Program-made: the position numbers and the translations under genes
Part shown: piece by piece, positions 1 through 10,905 of the stretch
Position numbering within the stretch: position 1 is the first letter of the stretch
Layout of the letters: each line of letters starts with the position of its first letter
Source of the DNA: Paracentrotus lividus
Lineage: Eukaryota > Echinodermata > Echinoidea > Camarodonta > Echinidae
DNA length: 64,000 nt
NCBI GenBank assembly: GCA_940671915.1
Contig: CALNVZ010003432.1
Location: forward strand, 11,386,630-11,450,629
Direction: 5' to 3'
Notes under the pieces: generated by a model
Databases searched by the model: none
What the model was told of the DNA's origin: nothing
What the model saw: only the letters and a program-made list of their open reading frames with translations

Positions 1-240
1 AAAGAGAGAGAGAGATGGAGAGACAGAGAGAGAGAGAGAGCTTTGGATACAAGAGAACCAATATTTCGAGATGGGGAAGGAGTGGGGGGGGGGTTATCAG
101 AAATTCTTCTTGTTAGTGGAGTGGTGGAGCGATAGAGAGGATCAGAAACCGTGATATAAGAGAGGGGGATAGTGAAAATGGGGTAGTAGCTGGAAGAAAA
201 ATAGAGAGAAGGTGGCCTGATAGAGAAGGGGGGGGGGTTT
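1..240. repeat. GA/G-rich low-complexity tract
   Basis: The first 240 bases are dominated by AG dinucleotides, with runs of G at about 86-93 and 228-237. No codon structure, splice site or transposon end is visible. It may be the edge of a larger purine-rich satellite that continues to the left of the window. Confidence 0.7.
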
Positions 241-287
241 ATGTTCATACACTCCAATTGAATCATGCTATTCATGAATTACAAGCA

Positions 288-1052
288 AAGATAATTTGGT
301 CTTGTATCCTTTATATACTAGTATTCTTCCCTCATTTCTTTAAATCTCATTCAATCCCTTGACAAACATTAATGATATAATGCTACTTTTTGCGACTATT
401 TCTTGATTATTGGGCGGCAGCAAAATAAGCGTTTCTGGCCTGACTAAGTGTAGTAATAGTATTGGAGCAGATAGACTTACACATTTGAAAAAATTAATTG
501 GATGAACTTTGCATAGTTCGAGTGCGTCGTGGTCAGTCTACAAAGGTTAGTCTAGGCCTATTGAATGTATTAGATCAAGCACCCACTCTCCACAATTATT
601 TAACTCTCTAGATTGTATAACTCTACTCTCTAATTTGAGTTTGTTTAATCAATTATCGCGGTCTCTTGTCATAATCCTATCTCCTGGTAAAATTTAATAC
701 AGGCGGAATCTTTGAAGAGTACATATTTTCAGTGAACAGCCTGGTTTATATTGAGCCCCCCCCCCTAGTCTAAAACCCGTCTCAAACTCGTCTCATGGCA
801 AGTGAGATACCACTATGTACAGTAATAGTAGGAATGATACACATAGGATCAAAAGAAATAAAATCAGTGAATTTTCGTGGATTATGAATATCACTACTGA
901 GTGAACCAGCTTGATCTACTGGCATTGCGTCGATAGATAAGGATCATTCTATCATTCATTTATTTGATTGTTCTTTCGTTCGTCCGTTCTCCGTCCGCCC
1001 ATCCATCCATCCAGCAAGCCATCTATAACCACCACACACACACACACACACA

Positions 1053-1147
<95 letters not shown>

Positions 1148-1205
1148 ACACAACACACACACGCACGCACACACACACACAACACACACACACACAGCAC
1201 GCACT

Positions 1206-1238
<33 letters not shown>

Positions 1239-2886
1239 ACACACACACACTCACCCACACTCAAAGACAAACAAAGTGACAAAATAATTACTATAACTAT
1301 ACATGTATTTTCTCTCATTCTAAGGTTTTATAATTATGGCTTGTAATAAACTTTGAAATTTGATATTTTCTTCATATACTTTTCCACATTTTTCTCCATA
1401 ACTTTCTCTAGTCAGTATGTTTCTCTAATTGTTTTGCATTCCCCTCAAACGTTTTATATTCCCTTTTTCACCAATCTCGCGTTTCGTTAATGAAATTAAA
1501 TAGAAATCTGTATTTCATGTATATTAACATTATACAAACATGCTAATGGCAAGCTTTAGTCATTTATATGCATTTTCGCGTTTGTCTCAGGGATTTTGAG
1601 GTAATATCGACAGAAAATTGTATTGCAAACCATGTCATGTAAACAACCTATTATGTACAAAAAGAGGAGAAAAAGTCATGGTATTTTATGTGATATATCG
1701 TCTCCATGTCAGCAGCCTATAATAAACTCCACTATAGTCGCGTCAGTCACTCATTCCCAAACAACGAGACATGGACTTGATTCATGAATGGATCATTATT
1801 GCTCCATATTATCGTCCTTGGGAACGTTTCATATACTTTACGGCCACACTTCTACGTCTCCCTATTTATCAAATAAAACACTGCGTATATATTACAATAT
1901 TTTCTTCATGTTTTGCGGTTAGTTGTGTGGTTGATGATGGGGGAAGCAATATAATATGATTTATCAAAAACATATTCACATGATTTAAGAACTTTGAAAT
2001 GACTTTCACATTTTGCAAAGACCTTTGATAAATGGTTACAATCTAAGAGCTTCGATAGTTCTCAGATATACCATATAACAGCACGATCATTGAAGCTGTT
2101 AAACAAAAAGTTCTGAAAAACCCAAAAGAATCATAAAAACAGGGAATTTTCCAATAATGGACACAATCAATTAAAATTCTCATCAGTATCTCAATTATAA
2201 TGATAGGTTTTTATAACGCCAAGCGCTTACTCCTATTTATTTCTTACTTCAATTCACCCGAATAAAAACAGAGCTGTCGATTTCCAAATAGCTCAAAGAG
2301 ATTATATTGATATTTTCAATGATTATTATGCTCTTGATAGAATCCAAGCATTTTTGGTAATTATTTTCGTTCTCCGATCATCAAATTAAGTCTTTATAAA
2401 CTGTTGTACACGAAAAATCTCCCGGTCACATTTAGCCTTGTTAAAGTTTAAGTCAAAGTAATGACAAAATCATGAATTACCATACTTGATTGCAATTAAA
2501 GATCCATTCAACCTGATTGCACGTATTGTGCTCGCCGTCTCACTTGAGTAGAGGATGTTAAACGTTACCACGGCAACCGTTTTCATGGTTTTTGATCGGT
2601 TAGGACAAAACAGGAAACCCCGTATATCTTTCAAGCTTTGTCTGATCCTACTGCGTTTTGCAGTAAATCGACCTCGAAATAATGAAGGTAAATATATATT
2701 TGTTGCATTTTCATGTTGAAGTTTTCAGATTTAAGAAGAATATGATTAAATTTTTTTATTAACTCTATATTTTCCAAATATTGTTTAATTTCGATTTCTG
2801 CTCATATGTATATATTTATTATATCGTGTTGAAAACGCAAACGCTAATAATGCTCTTTTCATTTGAAACATGATCATGCTCGTGTT
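288..2886. repeat. 2.6-kb direct tandem duplication, copy 1
   Basis: This segment is repeated head-to-tail at 2887-5492. The left edge reads 'aagataatttggtcttg' at both 288 and 2887, and the right edge reads 'catgctcgtgtta' at both copies. The copies align end to end, and nearly all differences I could see are single-base gains or losses, for example 'gtagtaatagta' against 'gtagtatatagta', plus length changes in the CA tract. It contains no convincing gene. A stretch near 770-818, ending 'ggcaagtgagataccac', matches the right end of the MITE at 43939-44139. The indel-only divergence fits either a very recent duplication or an assembly artefact. Confidence 0.9.
1028..1262. repeat. (CA)n microsatellite in duplication copy 1
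   Basis: About 230 bases consist of CA repeats with scattered CGCA, TACA and ACAACA interruptions. Every open reading frame here is a Thr-His or Cys-Val shadow of the dinucleotide repeat and is not a gene. Confidence 0.97.
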
Positions 2887-3761
2887 AAGATAATTTGGTC
2901 TTGTATCCTTTATATACTAGTATTCTTCCCTCATTTCTTTAAATCTCATTCAATCCCTTGACAAACATTAATGATATAATGCTACTTTTTGCGACTATTT
3001 CTTGATTATTGGGCGGCAGCAAAATAAGCGTTTCTGGCCTGACTAAGTGTAGTATATAGTATTGGAGCAGATAGACTTACACATTTGAAAAAATTAATTG
3101 GATGAACTTTGCATAGTTCGAGTGCGTCGTGGTCAGTCTACAAAGGTTAGTCTAGGCTATTGAATGTATTAGATCAAGCACCCACTCTCCACAATTATTT
3201 AACTCTCTAGATTGTATAACTCTACTCTCTAATTTGAGTTTGTTTTAATCAATTATCGCGGTTCTCTTGTCATAATCCTATCTCCCTGGTAAAATTAATA
3301 CAGGCGGAATCTTTGAAGAGTACATATTTCAGTGAACAGCCTGGTTTATATTGAGCCCCCCCCCTAGTCTAAAACCCGTCTCAAACTCGTCTCATGGCAA
3401 GTGAGATACCACTATGTACATAATAGTAGGAATGATACACATAGGATCAAAGAAAATAAAATCAGTGAATTTTCGTGGATTATGAATATCACTACTGAGT
3501 GAACCAGCTTGATCTACTGCATTGCGTCGATAGATAAAGGATCATTCTATCATTCATTTATTTGATTGTTCTTTCGTTCGTCCGTTCGTCCGTCGCCCAT
3601 CCATCCATCCAGCAAGCCATCTATAACACACCACACACACACCACACACACACACACAACACACACACACACACACACACGCACACACAACACACACACA
3701 CACACACACATACACGCACACACACACAACACACACACACACACACAACAACACACACGCA

Positions 3762-3794
<33 letters not shown>

Positions 3795-3804
3795 CGCACG
3801 CACT

Positions 3805-3837
<33 letters not shown>

Positions 3838-5492
3838 ACACACACACACTCACCCACACTCAAAGACAAACAAAGTGACAAAATAATACTATAACTATAC
3901 ATGTATTTTTTCATCTGCATTCTAAGGTTTTATAATTATGGCTTGTAATCAACTTTTGAAATTTGATATTTTCTTCATATACTTTTCCACATTTTTCTCA
4001 TAACTTTCTCTAGTCAGTATGTTTCTCTAATTGTTTTGCATTCCCCTCAAACGTTTTATATTCCCTTTTTCACCAATCTCGCGTTTCGTTAATGAAATTA
4101 AATAGAAATCTGTATTTCATGTATATTAACATTATACAAACATGCTAATGGCAAGCTTTAGTCATTTATATGCATTTTCGCGTTTGTCTCAGGGATTTTT
4201 GAGGTAATATCGACAGAAATTGTATTGCAAACCATGTCATGTAAACAACCTATTATGTACAAAAGAGGAGAAAAAGTCATGGTATTTTATGTGATATATC
4301 GTCTCCATGTCAGCAGCCTATAATAAACTCCACTATAGTCGCGTCAGTCACTCATCCCAAACAACGAGACATGGACTTGATTCATGAATGGATCATTATT
4401 GCTCCATATTATCGTCCTTGGGAACGTTTCATATACTTTACGGCCACACTTCTACGTCTCCCTATTTATCAAATAAAACACTGCGTATATATTACAATAT
4501 TTTCTTCATGGTTTTGCGGTTAGTTGTGTGTTGATGATGGGGGAAGCAATATAATATGATTTATCAAAAACATATTCACATGATTTAAGAACTTTGAAAT
4601 GACTTTCACATTTTGCAAAGACCTTTGATAAATGGTTACAATCTAAGAGCTTCGATAGTTCTCAGATATACCATATACAGCACGATCATTGAAGCTGTTA
4701 AACAAAAGTTCTGAAATAACCCAAAAGAATCATAAAAACAGGGAATTTTCCAATAATGGACACAATCAAATTAAAATTCTCATCAGTATCTCAATTATAA
4801 TGATAGGTTTTTATAACGCCAAGCGCTACTCCTATTTATTTTCTTACTTCAATTCACCCGAATAAAAACAGAGCTGTCGATTTCCAAATAGCTCAAAGAG
4901 ATTATATTGATATTTTCAATGATTATTATGCTCTTGATAGAATCCAAGCATTTTTGGTAATTATTTTCGTTCTCCGATCATCAAATTAAGTCTTTATAAA
5001 CTGTTTGTACACGAAAAATCTCCCGGTCACATTTAGCCTTGTTAAAGTTTAAGTCAAAGTAATGACAAAAATCATGAATTACCATACTTGATTGCAATTA
5101 AAGATCCATTCAACCTGATTGACGTATTGTGCTCGCCGTCTCACTTGAGTAGAGGATGTTAAACGTTACCACGGCAACCGTTTTCATGGTTTTTGATCGG
5201 TTAGGACAAAACAGGAAACCCCGTATATCTTTCAAGCTTTGTCTGATCCTACTGCGTTTTGCAGTATGAAATCGACCTCGAAATAATGAAGGTAAATATA
5301 TATTTGTTGCATTTTCATGTTGAAGTTTTCAGATTTAAGAAGAATATGATTAAATTTTTTTATTAACTCTATAATTTTCCAAATATTGTTTAATTTTCGA
5401 TTTCTGCTCATATGTATATATTTATTATATCGTGTTGAAAACGCAACGCTAATAATGCTCTTTTCATTTGAAACATGATCATGCTCGTGTTA
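2887..5492. repeat. 2.6-kb direct tandem duplication, copy 2
   Basis: This is the second copy of the unit at 288-2886, with no spacer between the two. The sequence diverges from copy 1 after 'cgtgtta' at about 5492, where unique DNA resumes. No gene is supported in either copy. Confidence 0.9.
3627..3862. repeat. (CA)n microsatellite in duplication copy 2
   Basis: This corresponds to the 1028-1262 tract and keeps the same order of CGCA and TACA interruptions but different local repeat numbers. Shared interruptions show the two tracts are copies rather than independent expansions. Confidence 0.97.
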
Positions 5493-6053
5493 CATTAATA
5501 TATTGTGCAATTGGGGGCCAAATTTTAATGCTTTTAACGTGGACAATAACATTATATTTGAATGTGGATGCAAGATTGTATAAGATATTGAAAAATACTA
5601 TAAAAATATACCGGGGCACTATAAAGAAGACATGCAGCAGGGAAAGAAAGGAAATGATCTTGTGTTGTGATCTTGATTTGTATTGTTTATTACATCCTTG
5701 TCAGGCTCTTGTTCATTTGAAATAAATAGATTAAAAAAATAAACCAAAGCAAAAGAAAACAAACAAGAACCTCCCATTTCAAGTGTTCATCCTATATTTT
5801 CCGCAAGTACTCCATCCTATTTTATTGGAAATATGTACAAAATTATGAAATTGGATGTTACTATTTATATGAATTTCGGAAAAGTGTGAAGTATAAAATC
5901 TATTAACAAACATTAAATTGCTGCTTTAAAGTCCTACTTCTCCAAGGAAGGAGCTCTTTTAAATTTAATCCATTAGTTTAAAACCAGCGTTGCTTGATAT
6001 GAAGTTTCGTTTCACTGCTGGCGTAAAAGGCCGTAAGATGTTTGATTTTCCAG
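5493..6053. other. AT-rich spacer without recognisable gene
   Basis: This is unique AT-rich DNA between the tandem duplication and the palindromic element. An 85-codon frame at 5468-5725 has no recognisable motif, shows AT-driven codon use and overlaps the duplication boundary, so I do not call it. No RNA gene or repeat is seen. Confidence 0.5.
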
Positions 6054-6055
6054 TA

Positions 6056-7370
6056 CAGCGCGTCCCCCCCCCCCAAAAAAAAATGTCCATCTGATTGGGC
6101 GCTAAATAACTTCAATAACAAAGAATTATTGCCAATTCCATATGCATATTTTGAAAGCCCACATATTACTGCGATTCTTGTGAAAATTTCAAACGTTTCG
6201 CTTCATTGGTTTTGAATACACAGGCTCTTTTGTAAGAATAGTCATTTTTGGCCCATTCCAAGTTTGATGAAAAGGAATACATTACAAACATGCCATTCAT
6301 TATTCTGTGCTTCACTTTTATTTCAGTTTAACAACTCTGATGTTCATGCTTTTGTTTTCAAGAAGCAATTTCATATCTTATAGGCTATGATTGAGTCTAG
6401 ACTAGTTCGCGATTTGAGTCTCGAGAGTCGTGGAGATGTCTCCTGAGTCTCCGGAGAAGTGTGTGGAAATTGAAAAAAATAATTGAAAAAATTAATATTT
6501 CCAGTCGTAGCTGCAGTCAACCTGACATCGCTGATACTCTTTTGTCTACTAGTGATACACAACATCGGTCTCAACTAGTTTGCGACTCCAGTCTCTGCAG
6601 TCTTGAAGATGTCGCCGCAATGTCGTCTGGGTCTCCCGGGAGTCACCCCAAAAATCTCTCTCTCCATCAAAAGACTGAAAAACGCCTTGCTTACTTGTAA
6701 TAAAAAAGTGAAAAATGTGTCTGGCATTTTTCACAATCTTTTTATTGAATTTTGAAGCGACTCCCTGGAGACCCAGAGGACGTCGCGGCAACATCTTCAA
6801 GACTACAGAGACTGGAGTCGCAAACTAGTCGAGACCAATTTTGTGTATCACTAGTAGACAAAAGAGTATCGGCGATGTCAGGTTGACTGCAGATACAACT
6901 GCAAAAACTAATTTTGTTAGACTTTTACTTCAATTTCCACACACTTTTCCGAAGACTCATGAGACATCTCCACGACTCTCGAGATTCAAATCGCGAACTA
7001 GTCTAGACTTATGGCCAATAAGTATATAGATTGCGAGACAAATGAATACCCTCTAGCGATTATGGCATTGCTCCTTGAAAACAAAAGCATGAACATCAGA
7101 GTTGTTTAACTGAAATAAAAGTGAAGCACAGAATAATAAATGGCATTTTTGTAATGCATTCCTTTTCATCAAACTTGGAATGGGCCAAAAATGACTACTC
7201 ATACAAAAGAGCCTGTGTATTCAAAACCAATGAAGCGAAACGTTTGAAATTTTCACAAGAATCGCAATATTATGTGGGCTTTCAAAATATCTATATGGAA
7301 TTGGCAATAATTCTTTGTTATTGAAGTTATTAAGCGCCCAATCAGAGGGACATTTTTTTGGGACGCGCTG
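6056..7370. mobile_element. Palindromic TA-flanked DNA transposon (Tc1/mariner-type MITE)
   Basis: This is a 1315-bp element in which the whole left half is repeated in inverted orientation as the right half. The centre lies near 6720 ('gtgaaaaatg' ... 'catttttcac'). The ends read CAGCGCGTCCCC and GGGACGCGCTG, and both are flanked by TA (6054-6055 and 7371-7372), the target duplication used by Tc1/mariner superfamily elements. Each arm is about 650 bp and contains inner blocks such as 'actagtctagact' and 'gtggagatgtctcc'. The two arms differ by scattered substitutions, so they have diverged since formation. There is no transposase frame, so it must have been mobilised in trans. Classification rests only on the TIR and TSD. 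Confidence 0.85.
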
Positions 7371-7783
7371 TATAATTCTAAAATGCTCACAAACTGTTGA
7401 TCTAAAATAATGTGGGCTAATGGTTTTTCTTTCGACTGGAAAGCATGCCCCGTTTATTGGGCTCCCAATTATTGTTATTGATCAAATTATATTTTCTTGT
7501 ATTAAATGTCTAAGTGAAGAGTCAAAAGCACTGAAAATGTCTGAAATGCTAGTCGAACAAAGAAGTTAATGAGGGATTAACTATACACAGCCCCGTTGCC
7601 GAAGGCGACGGGGCTGTACTTCCACCACCTCCATTTACAGCGAAATAATCAGCGCATGATGGCGCTCAGGCGGACTATACTGGTCAATTTAATCAATCTA
7701 ATGTTAAAATGTGTGTAAGGTTTCTATGATGTTTCACGCGTAACAACGACTAAATAAAAGTATATAAGAGCTTCTTGACTTAC

Positions 7784-7843
7784 CAAATTGAATTTTCCGT
7801 TGGCCTTGTCTCTTCTCATAGTGTTGCGTGCCATCGCTGCCAT
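7784..7843 (-). other. Exon-like module: ATG, 20 codons, splice donor (inside element A)
   Basis: Read on the minus strand, an ATG at 7843 opens a 20-codon frame, MAAMARNTMRRDKANGKFNL, which runs exactly to a consensus splice donor G|GTAAGTC at 7783. The same module, diverged, is found at 17995-18051 in the related element B, where it also reaches GTAAGTC. This looks like the first coding exon of a gene, either the lost transposase gene of the autonomous parent or a captured host exon. The two copies are offset in frame by small indels, so protein function is not conserved between them. There is no downstream exon in element A. Confidence 0.35.
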
Positions 7844-7849
7844 TTTCTA

Positions 7850-7857
7850 TGACGTCA
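7850..7857. promoter_or_regulatory. CRE-type octamer TGACGTCA in element A
   Basis: A perfect palindromic TGACGTCA, the CREB/ATF consensus, lies 7 bases upstream of the exon-like ATG on the minus strand. It is kept at the equivalent position in element B (17980-17987). This suggests a transposon-borne promoter, but function is inferred from the motif alone. Confidence 0.45.
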
Positions 7858-8524
7858 TTTTACTGTGCGAACGTATGGCGAAGACAACGCACGCACGGAG
7901 AGATATACGTTGATGGACTCAATTTTCCTGTATTTTTCTAACATTATTAGTTGATTATTCATGTGAAACATTCGCACGATGTCACACAATTCGAAGAAAA
8001 CTTCAAAAGATTTGATTCAATGTGAGTAATGAATTTAAATAAGGTATTTTTGACCACGAAAGTTTTGTGTCTTATATTAGATATTTTCAAAACTTCGCCA
8101 AATAGTCTACTGGTTTCGTCAGTTCCCGTCGCTTCGCGACGGGGGCTGGTCGGTTAATGAGGGATATGCTTTTTCGAGAAAAAGGGTCACTATATACATT
8201 CGGGGGAAAAGTTTATGAGGAAAACAACGATTCTTTGTTACTCCTCTCTATCTCTCTTATTCCTTTTCCCTTTCATGCTGAAAAAGTGGTATGGTCGCTT
8301 CCTTAGCGACCCCCCAAAAAAATAATACTACGAGCTTTCTAACCTCAGACCGAACGTCAGCTACAACGAGTTAACTGGAGCGTATCGAGGTCGTGCAACC
8401 TCGTTCGTTCCATCGCAGAAGCGCTTTCGTATTTTTGACGACGGTAGTTTACGATAGTCCCGTGACAAAGATGTTTGGACCGAGTGACAATTATTTGAAT
8501 TATCTTTATGTGTTTGTATAGTAT

Positions 8525-9705
8525 CTTATGTACTTTATTTTTTTTCTTTATGTACTTTTTTGTTTGATCCTTCTTTCCCTTTCTCTTCCATCATTTCTAT
8601 GTATTTCTTTATTTTTCTTTCTTTCATCTTCTCTTCCATCATTTCTTATGTATTACTTTGTTTTTCTTCTTTCATCTTCTTTCCATCTTCTTATGTATTT
8701 CTTTGTTTTAATCCTCTTTCACTCTCTCTTTCACTATTTCTTAATGTATTTCTTTGTTTTTAATCTTCTTTCACTTTCTCTTTCAATATTTCTTATATTT
8801 CTTTGTTTTTCCTTTCTTACATCTTCTCTTCCATCATTTCTTATGTATTTCTTTGTTTTAATCCTTCTTCAACCTTCTCTTTCATTATTTCTTATGTATT
8901 TCTTTGTTTTTAATCCTTCTCTCACTCCTCTTTCACTTTTCTTATGTATTTCTTTTGTTTTTAATCTTCTTTCACTCTCTCTTTCACTATTTCTTATGTA
9001 TTTCTTGTTTTTCCTTCTTCCATCTTCTCTTCCATCATTTCTTATGTATTTCTTTGTTTTCCTTCTTTCATCTTCTCTTCCATCATTCCTTATGTATTTT
9101 TTCTTATTTTCCCTCTTTCTATCTCTCTTTCACTATTTCTATGTATTTCTTTGTTTTTTAATCCTTCTTTCACTTTCTCTTTCATTATTTCTTATGTATT
9201 TCTTTGTTTTCCTTCTGCTCTTCCATCATTTCTTATGTATTTCTTTCTTTTTTTCCTTCTTTCATCTTCTCTTCCATCATTCCTTATGTATTTCTTTATT
9301 TTTAATCCTTCTTTCACTCTCTCTTTCACTATTTTCTTATGTATTTCTTTGTTTTTATCCTTCTTTCACTTTCTCTTTCATTTTTTTATGTATTTCTTTG
9401 TTTTAATCGTTCTTTCACTTTCTCTCTCATTATTTCTTATGTATTTTTTGTTTTTCCTTCTTTCATCTTCTCTTCCATCATTTCTTATGTATTTCTTTTG
9501 TTTTAATCCTTCTTTCACCTTCTCTTTCATTATTTCTTATGTATTTCTTTGTTTTTAATCCTTCTTTCACTTTCTCTTTCATTATTTCTTATGTATTTCT
9601 TTGTTTTTCCTTCCTTATCTGTCTTCTCATCATTTCTTATGTATTCTTTGTTTTTATCTTACTTTCACTTTCTTCTTAATCATTTATAGTGTATTTCGTT
9701 TTTTT
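8525..9705. repeat. 51-bp pyrimidine-rich minisatellite, about 23 copies
   Basis: The array repeats a unit of about 51 bases ending 'ttcttatgtatttctttg'. Two sub-types mingle: one with 'cttctttcactttctctttc' and one with 'catcttctcttccatc'. Because 51 is a multiple of three, long open frames arise by chance, including a 292-codon frame at 8528-9406 that is only Phe/Leu/Ser/Tyr with 17-residue periodicity. It is not a gene. Unit lengths vary by single T or C bases. Confidence 0.93.
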
Positions 9706-9829
9706 CAATCGAGAAACATCACTCACGTTGTCGTTGTCGCGACGACGTGGAATCGGGAATTTCGCCCGACTCCCGTTCTAGATTTTGAGACAACCGAGTG
9801 AAAGCCTTTGCAGCAGCGCAGTGGCGATA

Positions 9830-9837
9830 TGACGTCA
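9830..9837. promoter_or_regulatory. CRE-type octamer TGACGTCA near the right end of the minisatellite element
   Basis: A perfect TGACGTCA lies about 45 bases inside the right inverted repeat. It matters mainly because the same octamer recurs in several unrelated-looking elements in this window. Confidence 0.35.
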
Positions 9838-9959
9838 CCTCAGTAGTAGCTTGACGTTCGGTCTTGTGCCTTAGAAGCTACCTAATAATAAGGCGAGACG
9901 ACAAAAGTTCAAACATATATACGATGAAGATGCAAAACAGAGAAGTCGTGCAACGAAAT

Positions 9960-10380
9960 TTTATTTAATGTTTTCGTGTACAAAATCACATTAAAAAGGT
10001 AAACGGGTTGCAATACGATTGACAAACATTGCTTCAAGATTTTTTTCCTTTATAATATCTCAACATATTTACATGAATATGAACTTTGGAAATGGGGTAT
10101 TTTTGTTTAACTATAAGATTATGTTACAATCTTAAAGTATAATGGACTTTTTAAGATTGTAAATAATTCTAATTTTGCTCTGTATTAAGAACAATACCAA
10201 CATTGTTCTTGTTTGACAATCTGTCTTTGAGCTCTGTATAATGTTAAATTGTAGGTTTTGCAAAATGATTGAAATATCTAAATGCATTATTGTGTACTTT
10301 TAAGAATTGTTTTTAACCTTTGTGATTCGATTTATTTAGCCTTTGACTGTTTTATTTTGAATGTTGTGACCAATAAAACC

Positions 10381-10418
<38 letters not shown>

Positions 10419-10437
10419 ATAATCTATATATCTTCTT

Positions 10438-10474
<37 letters not shown>

Positions 10475-10490
10475 ATCTATCTATCCATGA
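9960..10490 (+). mobile_element. Possible LINE 3' tail ending in (TATC)n
   Basis: AT-rich DNA ends with 'gtgaccaataaaaccatta', a polyadenylation-like AATAAA, directly followed by a (TATC)n tract. CR1/L2-type non-LTR retrotransposons commonly end in short tandem repeats after such a 3' UTR. No reverse transcriptase frame is visible upstream, so this would be a heavily 5'-truncated copy. An ordinary microsatellite next to a chance AATAAA is the alternative. Confidence 0.35.
10384..10487. repeat. (TATC)n microsatellite
   Basis: Two blocks of perfect TATC/TCTA repeats are separated by a short 'ataatctatatatcttctttta' type interruption near 10420-10440. Confidence 0.97.
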
Positions 10491-10905
10491 CTAGTGGCCA
10501 AGTCAATTATTATTTTTTTTAACATGCTGCCTGGGCTCACAAATTTGAATGAATCAAAAAGCTATGATGATTATTTGCTCGCCTCTCCACATTATTTTTA
10601 TTTTTAAATTTCACACAAAATATGGCCATGCCAATCTATACACAAAGTCATGAAAACAGAATACACGTTAAAGGTGCGGATCATGATTTCCTTGAGGGGA
10701 CGGGGGAGGGCAAAATTGGAATTCCAGATTTGTGTAACCCCCACAAATTCAGGCTACGCAGGCCTTGCAAAAAGTTACACTCATTTTTTTTTTTCTCATG
10801 TCACTTCGGCTGAAATTGCTTTCAGTTAGGGGGGGGGGGGTAGACGTGATGTTTCCCTTACAATTACACACATGTGGTAGGGGTATGTAACTTCAGCCGG
10901 TACAG

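Larger units (their letters stand above)
7578..8156 (-). mobile_element. 579-bp non-autonomous DNA transposon with 9-bp TSD (element A)
   Basis: The element is bounded by the 9-bp direct repeat ATGAGGGAT at 7569-7577 and 8157-8165. Its ends start TAAC and finish GTTA, and each carries a GC-rich hairpin just inside: 'cagccccgttgcc..ggcgacggggctg' on the left and 'cccgtcgcttcgcgacggg' on the right. A related copy lies in the opposite orientation at 17208-19407 with an 8/9 matching 9-bp TSD. A 9-bp duplication is typical of Mutator-like elements, but no transposase is present, so the superfamily is only inferred. In the minus orientation it contains an exon-like module (7784-7843) downstream of a TGACGTCA site. 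Confidence 0.8.
8328..9882. mobile_element. Inverted-repeat element carrying a 51-bp minisatellite
   Basis: The left end (from 8328, containing 'agaccgaacgtcagctac') is matched in inverted orientation at the right end ('tagcttgacgttcggtct', ending near 9882). The inverted repeat is about 45 bp and imperfect. Flanks share 'aataata' on both sides, a plausible but low-complexity target duplication. The body is almost wholly the minisatellite at 8525-9705. No transposase is seen. It is either a non-autonomous transposon whose middle has expanded, or a satellite array flanked by inverted repeats. Confidence 0.55.

Noticed and set aside
952..1287. Several 75-107 codon frames on both strands over the CA repeat
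   Set aside because: They are Thr-His or Cys-Val readings of a dinucleotide repeat, with the same artefact at 3550-3894.
6461..7029. Short frames on both strands inside the palindrome
   Set aside because: The same DNA is read twice because the element is palindromic. The frames are not conserved between arms.
8528..9406. 292-codon frame resembling a multi-pass membrane protein
   Set aside because: It is the 51-bp pyrimidine minisatellite read in a frame kept open because the unit is divisible by three. No start context, no diversity of residues, and single-base indels end it.
10384..10487. CRISPR-like array of short repeats
   Set aside because: The repeats are a 4-bp microsatellite without spacers, in a eukaryotic context.
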